Shown piece after piece: positions 50,854-60,050 of a stretch of DNA of 64,000 bases; positions within the stretch are counted from its first letter, which is position 1; every line of letters starts with the position of its first letter. The stretch covers positions 930,001 through 994,000 of the forward strand of contig NZ_AP027041.1 in the NCBI RefSeq assembly GCF_027924565.1. Reading direction: 5' to 3'. The notes beneath the pieces were generated by a model. It ran no database searches, was not told the DNA's origin, and saw only the letters and a list, made by a program, of their open reading frames with translations. Position numbers and translations under genes: made by a program. The DNA comes from Lysobacter auxotrophicus (GTDB lineage Bacteria; Pseudomonadota; Gammaproteobacteria; Xanthomonadales; Xanthomonadaceae).

Positions 50854-51864
50854 TCAGTCCCGATCGCGTTCAACAGAAGGGCCCGGGGCGGAAGCGGGCG
50901 CGTCGTTCCGCGGTCCCTGCTGTCCGTTGGCATGCGGCCGCCCGTGGTGGTGGCGGCGCGGCTGCCCGTTGTGGTTCGGACGTGGACGCTGCGCGCGCTT
51001 GTCGTCGCCGTGGTGCGGCGGGCGCGGACGCGGCGGCTGCGCAGGCACGTCGCGGCCCGCAACCTGCACGATACGCAGCTCGTCGGTATCCAGCTGCAAC
51101 GCGGTGAGCTTGCCGCCCCAGACCGCGCCGGTGTCGATCGCGTGCACGCCGTGACCGATGAACAGCCCCAGCGTCGACCAGTGGCCGCACACGATCTTCA
51201 GGTCGCGCTCGGCGCGGCCCGGCACTTCGTACCAGGGATAGAGCCCGACCGGCTGCGTACCCGGCGCGCCCTTGTCCTCGAACGAGATCCGGCCGCGCGG
51301 CGTGCAATACCGCATGCGCGTGAACACATTGATGATCGCGCGATGGCGGTCGATGCCGGCGAGCTTGGGATGCCACGCGGGCTTGTCGCCGTACATGTTC
51401 TTGAGCAGACGACGGAACTGGTCGCCGTGCAGGCGCTCCTCGATCTCGCGCGCGAAGCGTTCGGCCATCTGCGTGGTCCACTGCGGCGCGAGCGCGGCGT
51501 GCACCATCATCCAGCCGAGCGAGCGGTCCACGTGCACCAGCTTCTGCAGGCGCAGCCAGTCCAGCAGCACGTCGCGATCCTCGGCCAGCACGATTCGCTG
51601 CAGGTCGGGATTGACCTTGCGCTGCTCGTCCTCGCGACGCTCGCCGATCGCCAGCAGCGAGAGGTCGTGGTTGCCGAGCACCACCACGCTGTGTTCGCGC
51701 AGCGAATGCACCAGGCGCAGGGTTTCCAGCGACTGCCCGCCGCGGTTGACGAGGTCCCCGCAGAACCACAGGCGATCGCGCGCCGGATCGAAGTTGATGC
51801 GCTCGAGCAGTCGCTGCGTCGCGTCGTAACAGCCCTGCAGGTCGCCGATGGCCCAGATGCTCAT
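50854..51864 (-). CDS. apaH: ApaH, symmetrical Ap4A hydrolase with an unusual C-terminal tail
   Basis: A 336-residue metallophosphatase that splits Ap4A to two ADP. Motifs: WAIGDLQGCYDATQRLL (metal Asp), FCGDLVNRGGQSLETL, VVLGNHDLSLLA, and later VCGHWSTLG and DTGAVWGGKLTAL. The catalytic body ends near residue 275, in line with other ApaH proteins; the last 60 residues are a low-complexity basic tail rich in Arg, His, Pro, Asn and Gln (PRRHHHGRPHANGQQ). Such tails are not part of the fold and could bind nucleic acid or metal. Start ATG 51864, 10 bp after the apaG stop. Confidence 0.95.
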   Translation of the reverse strand: MSIWAIGDLQGCYDATQRLLERINFDPARDRLWFCGDLVNRGGQSLETLRLVHSLREHSVVVLGNHDLSLLAIGERREDEQRKVNPDLQRIVLAEDRDVLLDWLRLQKLVHVDRSLGWMMVHAALAPQWTTQMAERFAREIEERLHGDQFRRLLKNMYGDKPAWHPKLAGIDRHRAIINVFTRMRYCTPRGRISFEDKGAPGTQPVGLYPWYEVPGRAERDLKIVCGHWSTLGLFIGHGVHAIDTGAVWGGKLTALQLDTDELRIVQVAGRDVPAQPPRPRPPHHGDDKRAQRPRPNHNGQPRRHHHGRPHANGQQGPRNDAPASAPGPSVERDRD

Positions 51865-51874
51865 GGCGCGTCCG

Positions 51875-52258
51875 TCAGTGCAGCGTGCGGGGCACGGACA
51901 GGGTGAAGGCGGGGATCGGCGTCTCGAACGGCGTGCCGTCGTCGCCCACCATCGTGTAGGTGCCTTCCATCATGCCGTGCGTGGTCTCCAGCACCGCGCC
52001 GGAGGTGTATTCGAAATCGTCGCCGGGACGCAGCCACGGCTGTTCGCCCACGACGCCTTCGCCTTCGACTTCCTGCACCTTGCCGTTGCCGTCGGTGATC
52101 AGCCAATGGCGACGCGTCAGCCGCGCGGGCTCGCTGCCGTTGTTGCGGATGCTGATGGTGTAGGCGAACACGTAGCGGTCCTGCCCCGGCTCGGACTGGC
52201 TGTCGAGGTAGCGGGTCGCCACGGTGATGTCGAAGGAATAGTCGGTACTGCGGTTCAT
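51875..52258 (-). CDS. apaG: ApaG domain protein
   Basis: A 127-residue beta-sandwich protein (DUF525). Recognised by RYVFAYTISIRNNGSEPARL, then RHWLITDGNGKVQEVEGEGVVGEQPWLRPG, FEYTSGAVLETTHGMMEGTY. Function is unresolved: it has been linked to cobalt/magnesium resistance, and eukaryotic homologues form parts of F-box proteins. Preferred start is ATG 52258 since a -10-like TACACT lies 6 nt upstream and no ribosome-binding site fits. It lies in the rsmA-apaG-apaH block. Confidence 0.94.
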   Translation of the reverse strand: MNRSTDYSFDITVATRYLDSQSEPGQDRYVFAYTISIRNNGSEPARLTRRHWLITDGNGKVQEVEGEGVVGEQPWLRPGDDFEYTSGAVLETTHGMMEGTYTMVGDDGTPFETPIPAFTLSVPRTLH

Positions 52259-52264
52259 GCGGAC

Positions 52265-52270
52265 AGTGTA
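52265..52270 (-). promoter_or_regulatory. Putative internal -10 box for leaderless apaG
   Basis: TACACT on the minus strand, 6 nt before the apaG ATG at 52258. It lies in the 72-bp gap after rsmA, so apaG-apaH may have a promoter besides that of the upstream operon. Confidence 0.45.
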
Positions 52271-52330
52271 GGGGCTGCGGTGCACGATAGGTCAACGCGT
52301 CGTGGAGACCGCGTGGCCGCGAACGTCACG

Positions 52331-53155
52331 TCACGCGTTGCGCTGTCGTGCGAGCGAGTTGGCCAGCCGCACGAAGTCGGCGACCTCGATCTGTTCGGCG
52401 CGCGCATCCGGGCGCACGCCCGCGGCTTCGATCGCGGCGGCGTCGCACTGGTTCGACAGCGCGTTGCGCAGCGTCTTGCGGCGCTGGCCGAAGGCGTCGC
52501 GCACTACGGCCGCATACAGCGCGTGGTCGTCGATGCCGATCGACTCGGGCGCGCGCGGCACCATCCGCACCACGGCCGAGTCCACTTTCGGCGGCGGGCG
52601 GAAGGCGCCCGGCGGGACGTCGAACAGCGCGGTGACATGGCAGTACGCCTGCAGCATCACCCCGAGGCGCCCGTACACCTTGCTGCCGGGCCCGGCGGCC
52701 ATGCGATCGACGACTTCCTTCTGCAGCATGAAGTGCATGTCGCGGATCGCCGCCGCATGTTCCAGCGCATGGAACAGGATCGGCGAGGACAGGTTGTACG
52801 GCAGGTTGCCGACCAGGCGGATCTGTCCGCCCTCGTCGCCGGCGTTGCGCGCCAGCGCGGTGAAATCGACGGTGAGCACGTCGCGATGGATCACTTCCAG
52901 CGTGCCGTGCGCACGCGCGGCCTCGGTTAGCGGGAAGATGAGGTCGCGGTCGAACTCGATCACCGTCAGTTCCTTGTGGCGATCGAGCAGCGGGAAGGTG
53001 ATCGCGCCCTGGCCGGGACCGATCTCGACGAGGCGATCGCCGGGTTTGGGGTCCACGGCGCGCACGATGTTGTCGATGATCCCGCGGTCGGTCAGGAAGT
53101 GCTGGCCGAGATGCTTCTTGGCGGGCTCGGTGAAATGGGGGCTGCGCGTGCTCAT
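52331..53155 (-). CDS. rsmA: RsmA (KsgA), 16S rRNA dimethyladenosine transferase
   Basis: A 274-residue enzyme that dimethylates A1518 and A1519 of 16S rRNA with SAM during 30S maturation. Motifs: KKHLGQHFLTD, LVEIGPGQGAIT (SAM site), VIEFDRDL, and VGNLPYNLSSPI (catalytic NLPY, near 117). Length is typical. It begins 7 bp after the pdxA stop, part of the conserved lptD-surA-pdxA-rsmA block. Confidence 0.97.
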   Translation of the reverse strand: MSTRSPHFTEPAKKHLGQHFLTDRGIIDNIVRAVDPKPGDRLVEIGPGQGAITFPLLDRHKELTVIEFDRDLIFPLTEAARAHGTLEVIHRDVLTVDFTALARNAGDEGGQIRLVGNLPYNLSSPILFHALEHAAAIRDMHFMLQKEVVDRMAAGPGSKVYGRLGVMLQAYCHVTALFDVPPGAFRPPPKVDSAVVRMVPRAPESIGIDDHALYAAVVRDAFGQRRKTLRNALSNQCDAAAIEAAGVRPDARAEQIEVADFVRLANSLARQRNA

Positions 53156-53162
53156 GCGGGCA

Positions 53163-54155
53163 TCATGCCGGGGGCTGGCGGGTCGGGTTGCGGAGCTGTG
53201 CGATGCGAGCGCAGGTGTCGGCCGCGGCGAACAGGCTGGACGGATCGGCGGTGCCGCGGCCGGCCAGCTCCAACGCGGTGCCGTGATCGACCGCGACGCG
53301 CGGGTAGGGCAGGCCGAGGGTCAGGTTCACCGCGCGCTCGAACCCGCTGAACTTGAGCACCGGCAGCCCCTGGTCGTGGTACATCGCGACCACCGCATCG
53401 AAGCCGCGCAGCTTGGCCGGCAGGAACGCCGTATCGGCCGGAAGCGGCCCGACCAGGTGCATGCCGCCGTCGCGCAGTCGTGCCAGCAGCGGCTCGACGA
53501 CCTCGATTTCCTCGTGCCCCAGATGCCCCGCCTCTCCGGCGTGCGGGTTGAGGCCGAGCACGGCGATCACCGGCTCGGCGATGCCGAAGTCGCGGCGGAG
53601 CGCGTCGTGCGTGATGCGCAGGGTGCGTTCCAGGGCTGGCGCGGTGATCGCGTCGGCGACCTCTCGCAACGGCAGGTGCGTGGTGACCAGCGCCACGCGT
53701 ACCACGTCGTTGGCGAGCATCATCACCACGTCGCGGCCCGCCTGTTCTGCCAGCAGCTCCGTGGTGCCGGTATAGGCGATGCCGCCTTCGTTGATCACCG
53801 CCTTGTGTACGGGGCCGGTGACCACGCCATCGAAGCGGCCGTCGAGACATCCCTGCGCGGCCTCGCGAAGCGCGTCGATCACCGCTGCCGCGTTGCGCGG
53901 ATCGGGTTGGCCGAATTCAGGGAGCGCCGCGTTCGGGATATCCACCAGCGCCAGCTCGCCGGGCCGCGTTGCCGCATCGTCCGGGCCCAGCAGGCGCAGC
54001 GGTAGCGAAACGGCCTGCGCCGCGGCGCGCAGGGTGCGCGCATCGGCGAAGGCCGTCAGGGCGTAATCGCGGGGTTGCTGCGCCAGACGGACGCAGAGTT
54101 CCGGACCGACTCCCGCCGGCTCGCCCGGCACCAGCGCGAGCCGAACTGGGGTCAT
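53163..54155 (-). CDS. pdxA: PdxA, 4-hydroxythreonine-4-phosphate dehydrogenase
   Basis: A 330-residue NAD-dependent enzyme of pyridoxal-5'-phosphate synthesis (DXP-dependent route). It starts RLALVPGEPAGVGPELCVRL and contains VVTGPVHKAVINEGG, THLPLREV, LGLNPHAGEAGHLGHEEI (metal-binding His) and AMYHDQGLPVLKF near 270-282. Length agrees with E. coli PdxA (329). It lies 12 bp after surA. No abnormal residue seen. Confidence 0.97.
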   Translation of the reverse strand: MTPVRLALVPGEPAGVGPELCVRLAQQPRDYALTAFADARTLRAAAQAVSLPLRLLGPDDAATRPGELALVDIPNAALPEFGQPDPRNAAAVIDALREAAQGCLDGRFDGVVTGPVHKAVINEGGIAYTGTTELLAEQAGRDVVMMLANDVVRVALVTTHLPLREVADAITAPALERTLRITHDALRRDFGIAEPVIAVLGLNPHAGEAGHLGHEEIEVVEPLLARLRDGGMHLVGPLPADTAFLPAKLRGFDAVVAMYHDQGLPVLKFSGFERAVNLTLGLPYPRVAVDHGTALELAGRGTADPSSLFAAADTCARIAQLRNPTRQPPA

Positions 54156-54167
54156 GTCCGGCTCACC

Positions 54168-55529
54168 TCAGCCGTTGCTGGCCGGGGCGGCAGGCGTGGC
54201 TTCGGCGTCGGCGGTCTTGCCGACGCGCACGTCGACGAAGGCTTCGCCGCGCATCTCGCGCAGGAAGCGGTTCCATTCGTCCTCGAGCTTGCGGCGGCCG
54301 ATCGTTTCCTGGACTTGCGCGCGGCGGTTGCGGTCGCCCACGTCGGTCTCGCGCGTGCCTTCGAGCTTGATCAGGTGGTAGCCGGCCTGGGTGCGGATCG
54401 GCTGCGACACCTGGTTCGGCTGGAGGCCGGCGACGGCGTTGCCGAACTCGGGGCCGAATTCATCGCGCGTGAACCAGCCCAGCTCGCCGCCCTTGCCGGC
54501 GGAGCTCTGGTCCTGCGAGTTCTCCTGCGCGAGCAGGGCGAAGTCGGCGCCGCCCATCAGGCGGGCCTGCAGCGTCTGGATCTGTGCCTTGGCCTTGGCG
54601 TCGTCGACCGAGTCGCTGATGCGGATCAGGATGTGGCGCGCCTGGTACTGCGTGACCATGTTCGGGCCGGCTTGCGAGGCGTCGCGCACCTCGACGAGCT
54701 TGAGCAGCTGGAAGCCGCTCGGGCCACGGATCGGGTCGGTGACCTGGCCGGCCGACATGTTGCGCATCAGCGAGGCGAACGCGTTCGGGATCTCGTCCAT
54801 GCTGCGCCAGCCCAGGTCGCCGCCTTCCAGCGCGTTGGGGCTGTCGGAGTAGCGCACCGCAGCGGCGGAGAAGTCCATCTCGCCCTTGTCGATCAGCGAC
54901 TTGACGCCTTCGACCTTCTTCTGGGCGGTGGCGATCTGCTCGGCGGTCGCGCCCTCGGGCAGCGCCACGAGGATGTGGGCGAGGTGGTACTGCGCGCCCT
55001 GGTTGGCCTGCGCGGCCATCGCGGCGTCGACCTCGGCCTCGCTCACCGACACGCGGCTCTGCGCGAAACGCTGGCGCAGGCGCTGGATCAGCAGCTCGTC
55101 GCGGATCGAATTGCGGAAATCGGTGTACGGCGTGCCTTCGCGCGCCAGCTGCTGGCGCAGCTGCTCGGGGCTGACGCGGTTCTGCTGCGCGATGCCGGCG
55201 ATGGCCTGCTCGACTTCCTGGTCGGTCACGCGGACGCCGGTGCCCTGGGCGCGTGCGACCTGCAGCTTCACCAGCACCAGGCGCTCGAGCACCTGGCGCT
55301 GCAGCACGTCGCGCGGCGGCAGCTGGTTCTCGCGTCCTGCGTACTGGGCCAGGATGTTGTTCACCGCGCGATCCAGCTCGGTCTTCAGGATCACGTCCTC
55401 GTCCACGATGGCGGCGATGCCATCGATGGGCTGGACGGACGCCGCCGTCTGGGCGAGCGCGGTCGCGCCGGGCAGGACGGCGCCGGAGAGCACCGCGACG
55501 GCAAGGGCGGACGCGAGTAGTTTCTTCAT
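54168..55529 (-). CDS. surA: SurA, periplasmic peptidyl-prolyl isomerase chaperone
   Basis: A 453-residue chaperone for outer-membrane proteins such as LptD. Signal peptide 1 to about 27. The N-terminal helical chaperone region is at about 30-170. Two parvulin domains start at QYHLAHILVALPEG (near 182) and QYQARHILIRISDS (near 290), the second with the ELGWF motif (LGWFTRDEFGPEFGN). The C-terminus has EDEWNRFLREMRGEAFVDVR, a typical end of SurA. The start at 55529 overlaps the lptD stop by 4 bp, which couples production of LptD to its chaperone. Confidence 0.97.
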   Translation of the reverse strand: MKKLLASALAVAVLSGAVLPGATALAQTAASVQPIDGIAAIVDEDVILKTELDRAVNNILAQYAGRENQLPPRDVLQRQVLERLVLVKLQVARAQGTGVRVTDQEVEQAIAGIAQQNRVSPEQLRQQLAREGTPYTDFRNSIRDELLIQRLRQRFAQSRVSVSEAEVDAAMAAQANQGAQYHLAHILVALPEGATAEQIATAQKKVEGVKSLIDKGEMDFSAAAVRYSDSPNALEGGDLGWRSMDEIPNAFASLMRNMSAGQVTDPIRGPSGFQLLKLVEVRDASQAGPNMVTQYQARHILIRISDSVDDAKAKAQIQTLQARLMGGADFALLAQENSQDQSSAGKGGELGWFTRDEFGPEFGNAVAGLQPNQVSQPIRTQAGYHLIKLEGTRETDVGDRNRRAQVQETIGRRKLEDEWNRFLREMRGEAFVDVRVGKTADAEATPAAPASNG

Positions 55530-57997
55530 AGGGTCGGGTCGGGGGTGGATTCGACTTGGCCGCCGCCGTTGTTCAGGCGCTGCGTGGAGGTGGGCGGCAC
55601 GAGATAGAGGTCGTCGCGGTCGTAGCCGAGGATACCACGGCGCAGGACGCGCTCCGTGTTCTGGCCCGCGGAGCCAAGGCCCTTCAGCTCGAATTCGAAC
55701 ATGATGCGGGTGTCCAGTTCACCGTCTCGATTACGCAGGTATCGGCGGCCCACCAGGCGCGCGGCCAAGCAGCAGCTTTCCCATTGGACACCGGCGATCG
55801 TCTCCAGTTCCTTCTTGTCCAGGATCGAGTAGTAGTAGCGCCCGACGACGCTCCAGGTCTCGTTGATCGGATAGAGGAAGGAGAAGTCGGCCTGCTCGAG
55901 CTGGTCGCGGAACGCCGGCGGATCGATCCCCTCGCGGAAAGCGGCGTTGCGACGATAGCGGTAGCCCAGGTTCACCACGCCGCCGCGTTCGAACAGGTAG
56001 CGCACGCGCGCGCTGACGAAGTCCTCGCCGCGGTACTTGGGGTTCCAGATGTAGGTCGCGCCGAGGTTCCAGCGATCGTTCGGCGAGACGCTGGCGTCGG
56101 CCACCCAGGCCGACTTGCCCGATTCGATCGTGGACTGGTTCGGCAGCGTGACGCGGCTGTCGTCGAAGTACTGGATCTGGCCGATGCTCGCGGCCAGGCG
56201 CTCGCGGCCGTCTTCCTCGCTGATGAAGCGCGTGGTGAGCGCCGCGGTCAGCTGGTTGGCGTCCATCTGCCGGTCCGCGCCGGTGTAGCGGTTGTCGCGG
56301 AACAGCTGGCCCCAGCTGAAGGTCATCGGGCCGGTGTCGAAGACGGGGAAATTGTCCTGGTCCCGGTACGGGACGTTCAGGTAGTAAAGGCGCGGTTCGA
56401 GCGTGTGCAGGTAACTCGTGCCGCGGAAGGTGGTGTTGCGGTCGAAGTACACGCCGGCATCGATCGAGGTGATCGGCAGGCTGCGCGTGAGGTTGTTGTC
56501 CTGGAACTGCTGGATGAGTTCCGGTGTCACCGTACCGCCGTTGCGGGCGACGAACTCGGCCGCGCGGGTCTGGGCGTTGCCGTCCAGCTGGTACGCCGTG
56601 TAGCGCCAGGCGAGCTTGGGCCGGATGAACCAGCTCGCGCCTTCCAGCGGGACACTAACGAACGGCTTCACGTCCAGTCGCGTGCCGCCGAGGAATTCCT
56701 GGTGCTCGAAACGCGCGCCTTCGGCATCCACGCCGGCCTGCAGCCAGGGCGTGAACGGTTGCGACCAGCTGACGAAGGCACGCGGCAGGCGGTCGAAGGG
56801 AAGATTGGTCTCGTTGAGCGTGTAGTCGGCGAGCTGGTAATGGTCGGCCATGACGCCGCCGGACCAGAACCGGCCGCGGCCGTACACGCCTGCGTCGCTG
56901 CGGATCGAGTACGCCGAGATGCCGTACAGGCTGCTGCTGAAATCCTCGAAGTAGTGGGTGTCGCTGACCCAGCCGAGGTTGGTGTTGGCGTACCAGGCGC
57001 TGTTGATGTTGTGCGAGGCCGACAGCGCGAACTGGCCGCGGTTCTTCTCCGGCAGGCTCGACACCGGGAAGCCGACTTCCGGGTTGAGATAGCGGTCGGG
57101 CTCGTCGCCCGGCAGTTTGTCGCTCGGCATCCAGTTGCCGTAGACCTCGCCCTTGCCGCGCTCGTACAGCCAGCGGAATTCGGCGCCGAGCAGCCCGCCG
57201 CGATCGGCCATGATGCGCGGATACAGCGTCGCGTCGTAGTTGGGCGCGAGGTTGAGGTAGATCGGCTGCTTGTAATCGAAGCCGTTGCGACCGGACATCG
57301 ACAACTGCGGATACAGCAGGCCGGTACGCCGCTGGTCGTCGACGGGGAACATGAACCACGGCACGTAGAGCACGGGCACCTTGCCGATGCGCACCGTGGC
57401 GTTGCGTGCGACGCCCATGCCCTTGGCGGTGTCGATCTCGATCTTGTTCGCGCGCAGCTCCCACGCGCGCTGGTTCGGCGCGCAGGTGGAGTAGGTCGAA
57501 CCGATCATGCGACCGCGCGCGCCTTCCAGCTCGATGCGCTCGGCGCCGCCGTTGCCGCGGCGCTGCGTCAGCTGGTACTGCACGTCCTCGATGCGATGGC
57601 GGTCGGCGTTCTGGTCGCCTTCGGCGCGCTCGGCGAGGATGCGCATGCCGCTGTCCTGGTAACGCACGTTGCCGACCGCGCTGTAGCGGCCCGTCTCGGC
57701 GTTGTAGGTGAGCTTGTCCGTCCCGAGGAACTGGTCGCCGCGATTGAGGCGGACGTTGTCCTGCACGACGATGTCCTCCGCCGTGCCGGCGCGTTCGAGC
57801 TGGCCGCCGTCGATGTCGGTGGGTTCGCTGCCGCGGTTCTCGATGCCGCCCACCGGTGCGGGCGCATCCTCGAACACGGGGACGACGTCGATGATCGGGC
57901 ACAGACCCCAGTCGTCCTGGTCGCCATCGGCAGCGTGCGCCGGCAGGGCCAGCGCGATGCACAGCGATAACGGGAGCAAGCGGAGGGGTCGGTGCAC
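55526..57997 (-). CDS. lptD: LptD, LPS-assembly outer-membrane protein
   Basis: An outer-membrane beta-barrel of about 823 residues that inserts LPS with LptE. A signal peptide (HRPLRLLPLSLCIALALPAHA) begins at GTG 57997; the longest frame would begin at TTG 58060 and put 21 polar residues before it, so 57997 is preferred. N-terminal LptA-like jellyroll (about 75-200) with QDNVRLNRGDQFLGTDKLTY, then the barrel. Conserved Cys residues are seen in WGLCPII, STCAPN and WESCCLAARL, which match the disulfide Cys of E. coli LptD (31, 173, 724/725). It is first in the surA-pdxA-rsmA-apaG-apaH run. Confidence 0.93.
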   Translation of the reverse strand: MHRPLRLLPLSLCIALALPAHAADGDQDDWGLCPIIDVVPVFEDAPAPVGGIENRGSEPTDIDGGQLERAGTAEDIVVQDNVRLNRGDQFLGTDKLTYNAETGRYSAVGNVRYQDSGMRILAERAEGDQNADRHRIEDVQYQLTQRRGNGGAERIELEGARGRMIGSTYSTCAPNQRAWELRANKIEIDTAKGMGVARNATVRIGKVPVLYVPWFMFPVDDQRRTGLLYPQLSMSGRNGFDYKQPIYLNLAPNYDATLYPRIMADRGGLLGAEFRWLYERGKGEVYGNWMPSDKLPGDEPDRYLNPEVGFPVSSLPEKNRGQFALSASHNINSAWYANTNLGWVSDTHYFEDFSSSLYGISAYSIRSDAGVYGRGRFWSGGVMADHYQLADYTLNETNLPFDRLPRAFVSWSQPFTPWLQAGVDAEGARFEHQEFLGGTRLDVKPFVSVPLEGASWFIRPKLAWRYTAYQLDGNAQTRAAEFVARNGGTVTPELIQQFQDNNLTRSLPITSIDAGVYFDRNTTFRGTSYLHTLEPRLYYLNVPYRDQDNFPVFDTGPMTFSWGQLFRDNRYTGADRQMDANQLTAALTTRFISEEDGRERLAASIGQIQYFDDSRVTLPNQSTIESGKSAWVADASVSPNDRWNLGATYIWNPKYRGEDFVSARVRYLFERGGVVNLGYRYRRNAAFREGIDPPAFRDQLEQADFSFLYPINETWSVVGRYYYSILDKKELETIAGVQWESCCLAARLVGRRYLRNRDGELDTRIMFEFELKGLGSAGQNTERVLRRGILGYDRDDLYLVPPTSTQRLNNGGGQVESTPDPTL

Positions 57998-58125
57998 TCG
58001 GGAACCGTGATCGTCGGCGTTCAGGAAAACGGGGTCGCTAGCTTGCCGTATCCCTTGCAAGGGGGCAACGCGAGCACCATCTTGCTCCCGGCACTGTTCA
58101 TTTCCGCGTCAAGACGAGGTGGCCC

Positions 58126-58545
58126 ATGTCCCAGCAACCTTCTTCCGACCATGCACCGGTCTGCCGGACCGACGACGAATGGCGTGAGCGCCTGAGTCCG
58201 GAACAGTTCGCGGTGTGCCGATGCTCGGCCACCGAACGCGCCTTCACCGGCCGCTTCTGGAACCACAAGGAAGCCGGTACGTATACCTGCGTCGCCTGCG
58301 GCGCCGCGTTGTTCTCGTCGAAGGTCAAGTACGACTCCGGCAGCGGCTGGCCGAGCTACTGGGAGCCGGTGTCCCGGGACGCCGTGACCGAGCACGTGGA
58401 CGAGAGCCACGGGATGCGCCGCGTGGAGATCAAATGCGCGCGCTGCGACTCGCACCTGGGGCATGTCTTCCCCGACGGCCCGCCGCCGACCGGCCTGCGT
58501 TACTGCATCAATTCGGCGTCGCTGGAGTTCACGCCCGACGCCTAA
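58126..58545 (+). CDS. msrB: MsrB, peptide methionine-(R)-S-oxide reductase
   Basis: A 139-residue repair enzyme for oxidised methionine. It shows [23 protein letters not shown] with the zinc Cxx[28 protein letters not shown] (second CxxC) and [11 protein letters not shown] (catalytic Cys). Both zinc sites and the catalytic Cys are present. No signal peptide, hence cytoplasmic. It is divergent from lptD, 128 bp from the preferred lptD start, and converges with the HDAC-family gene (15 bp gap). Confidence 0.96.
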   Translation: MSQQPSSDHAPVCRTDDEWRERLSPEQFAVCRCSATERAFTGRFWNHKEAGTYTCVACGAALFSSKVKYDSGSGWPSYWEPVSRDAVTEHVDESHGMRRVEIKCARCDSHLGHVFPDGPPPTGLRYCINSASLEFTPDA

Positions 58546-58560
58546 GCGCCGGGGCGTCGC

Positions 58561-59472
58561 TCATTCGGCCAGTGCGCCGACGTGGGCGACGCTGGCTTCG
58601 CCAAGCGCGGTGAGGTCGTAGCCGCCTTCCAGCATCGACACGACGCGACCGTCGCCATGCCGGCGCGCAATGGCGACGAGTTCGCGCGTGATCCACTCGA
58701 AATCCCCGGTGACCAGCTCGATCTGCGCGAGCGGATCGCGCGCGTGCGCGTCGAACCCGGCCGAAATGAAGAGCAGCTGCGGCCGGAACGAATCCAGCGT
58801 CGGCAGCAGTTGTTCGCGCCAGATGCGGCGGAACCCGTCGCTGTCGCACCCCGGCGGCAGCGGCGCGTTGATGATGTTGCCCACGCCACGCTCGTTCGCG
58901 TAACCGGTGTCCGGATACAGCGGCATCTGGTGCGAGGACAGGTACATGACGCGCGGATCGGTGTCGAAGATCGCCTGCGTGCCGTTGCCGTGGTGGACGT
59001 CGAAATCGACGACGGCCACGCGCGACAGGCCGTGCTTGTCGCAGGCATGCGCGGCCGCGACGGCGACGTTGTTGAACAGGCAGAAGCCCATCGCCGCCGA
59101 GGGCGTGGCGTGATGGCCCGGCGGTCGTACCGCGCAGAAGACGCGACGCGCTTCGCCATGCATCACCGCGTCCACCGCGGCGATGCCGGCACCGGCTGCA
59201 CGCAGGGCCGCTTCGGCCGAACCTGGGCCGAGCACGGTGTCGGGGTCCAGCGGCATGGGCCCGTCGACGGGCGTGTCGAGCACCAGCGCGAGCAGCGCAT
59301 CATCGTGCACGCGCAGCAACTGCCCGCGGGTCGCGCGCGGCGCTTCTTCCCACGCCAGGGCAGGGAAGGCGTCACGCAAGGCGTCGGTTACAGCCGCAAG
59401 CCGCTCGGGACGTTCCGCGTGGCCGGGGCCGGGATCGTGGCGCGTGCACGCCGGGTGCGTGTAGATGCGCAT
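58561..59472 (-). CDS. HDAC-family (AcuC/HdaH-like) deacylase
   Basis: A 303-residue member of the zinc-dependent histone-deacetylase superfamily. It reads RIYTHPACTRHDPGPGHAERPERL, RPPGHHATPSAAMGFCLFNN (His pair), VVDFDVHHGNGTQAIF (zinc Asp and His), FISAGFDAHARDPL (zinc Asp) and MLEGGYDLTAL, so all metal and catalytic residues are present. Bacterial members deacetylate acetoin-pathway proteins, polyamines or other small acyl amines; the substrate cannot be told. It lies 13 bp downstream of the cob(I)alamin adenosyltransferase on the same strand. Confidence 0.93.
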   Translation of the reverse strand: MRIYTHPACTRHDPGPGHAERPERLAAVTDALRDAFPALAWEEAPRATRGQLLRVHDDALLALVLDTPVDGPMPLDPDTVLGPGSAEAALRAAGAGIAAVDAVMHGEARRVFCAVRPPGHHATPSAAMGFCLFNNVAVAAAHACDKHGLSRVAVVDFDVHHGNGTQAIFDTDPRVMYLSSHQMPLYPDTGYANERGVGNIINAPLPPGCDSDGFRRIWREQLLPTLDSFRPQLLFISAGFDAHARDPLAQIELVTGDFEWITRELVAIARRHGDGRVVSMLEGGYDLTALGEASVAHVGALAE

Positions 59473-59485
59473 GGCGCGCGGCGCG

Positions 59486-60040
59486 TCAGGCCTTGCGCCG
59501 CTCGTGGTTCCACAGCACTTCGCCTTGGCCGCTGGCGCGCGCGAGCACGCGGGCCAGCACGAACAGCAGGTCGGACAGGCGGTTGAGGTAACGCACCGCC
59601 TCGGGGCGGACGTCCTCGACGCGCGAGAGCGACACCGCCTCGCGCTCGGCACGACGTACGACCGTGCGTGCGATGTGGCAACGCGCCGCCGCTTCGCCGC
59701 CGCCGGGCAGGATGAAATCCTTCAGCGGCGGAAGCGGCTCGTTGAACGCATCAAGGTGCTGCTCCAGGCGCTCGATGTCGGCATCGAAAATCGCCGCGTG
59801 CCCGGGGATGCACAGCTCGCCGCCGAGGTCGAACAGCTGGTGCTGCACCGTCGTCAGCAGCGCACGAACGTCGTCGGGAATCTCCGACGCCAGCACCAGG
59901 CCGATGCACGAATTGGCTTCGTCCACGGTGCCGTAGGCGGCGACGCGGTCCGAATCTTTGGCGACGCGGCTGCCGTCGCCCAGACCGGTCGTGCCGTCGT
60001 CGCCGGTGCGGGTGTAGATCTTCGAAAGACGGTTGCCCAC
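59486..60040 (-). CDS. ATP:cob(I)alamin adenosyltransferase, PduO type
   Basis: A 184-residue trimeric helical-bundle enzyme that makes adenosylcobalamin from cob(I)alamin and ATP. It begins KIYTRTGDDGTTGLGDGSRV, the ATP loop, continues AYGTVDEANS, and has FILPGGGEAAARCHIARTVVRRAER (catalytic region, near 111-135) and VRYLNRLSDLLFVLAR. All signature residues are present. It is 10 bp after the DUF6580 membrane gene, which suggests an uptake-plus-activation unit for corrinoids. No cobalamin-dependent enzyme gene is in the window. Confidence 0.93.
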   Translation of the reverse strand: MGNRLSKIYTRTGDDGTTGLGDGSRVAKDSDRVAAYGTVDEANSCIGLVLASEIPDDVRALLTTVQHQLFDLGGELCIPGHAAIFDADIERLEQHLDAFNEPLPPLKDFILPGGGEAAARCHIARTVVRRAEREAVSLSRVEDVRPEAVRYLNRLSDLLFVLARVLARASGQGEVLWNHERRKA

Positions 60041-60050
60041 GCGACGGGGC

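Noticed and set aside
50047-51906. A 619-codon plus-strand frame crossing the repeat array
   Set aside because: The repetition in its sequence comes from the 231-bp DNA repeat, and the rest is antisense to apaH.
55556-57970. An 804-codon frame antisense to lptD
   Set aside because: Low-complexity Ala/Val/Arg composition typical of a shadow; lptD is clear.
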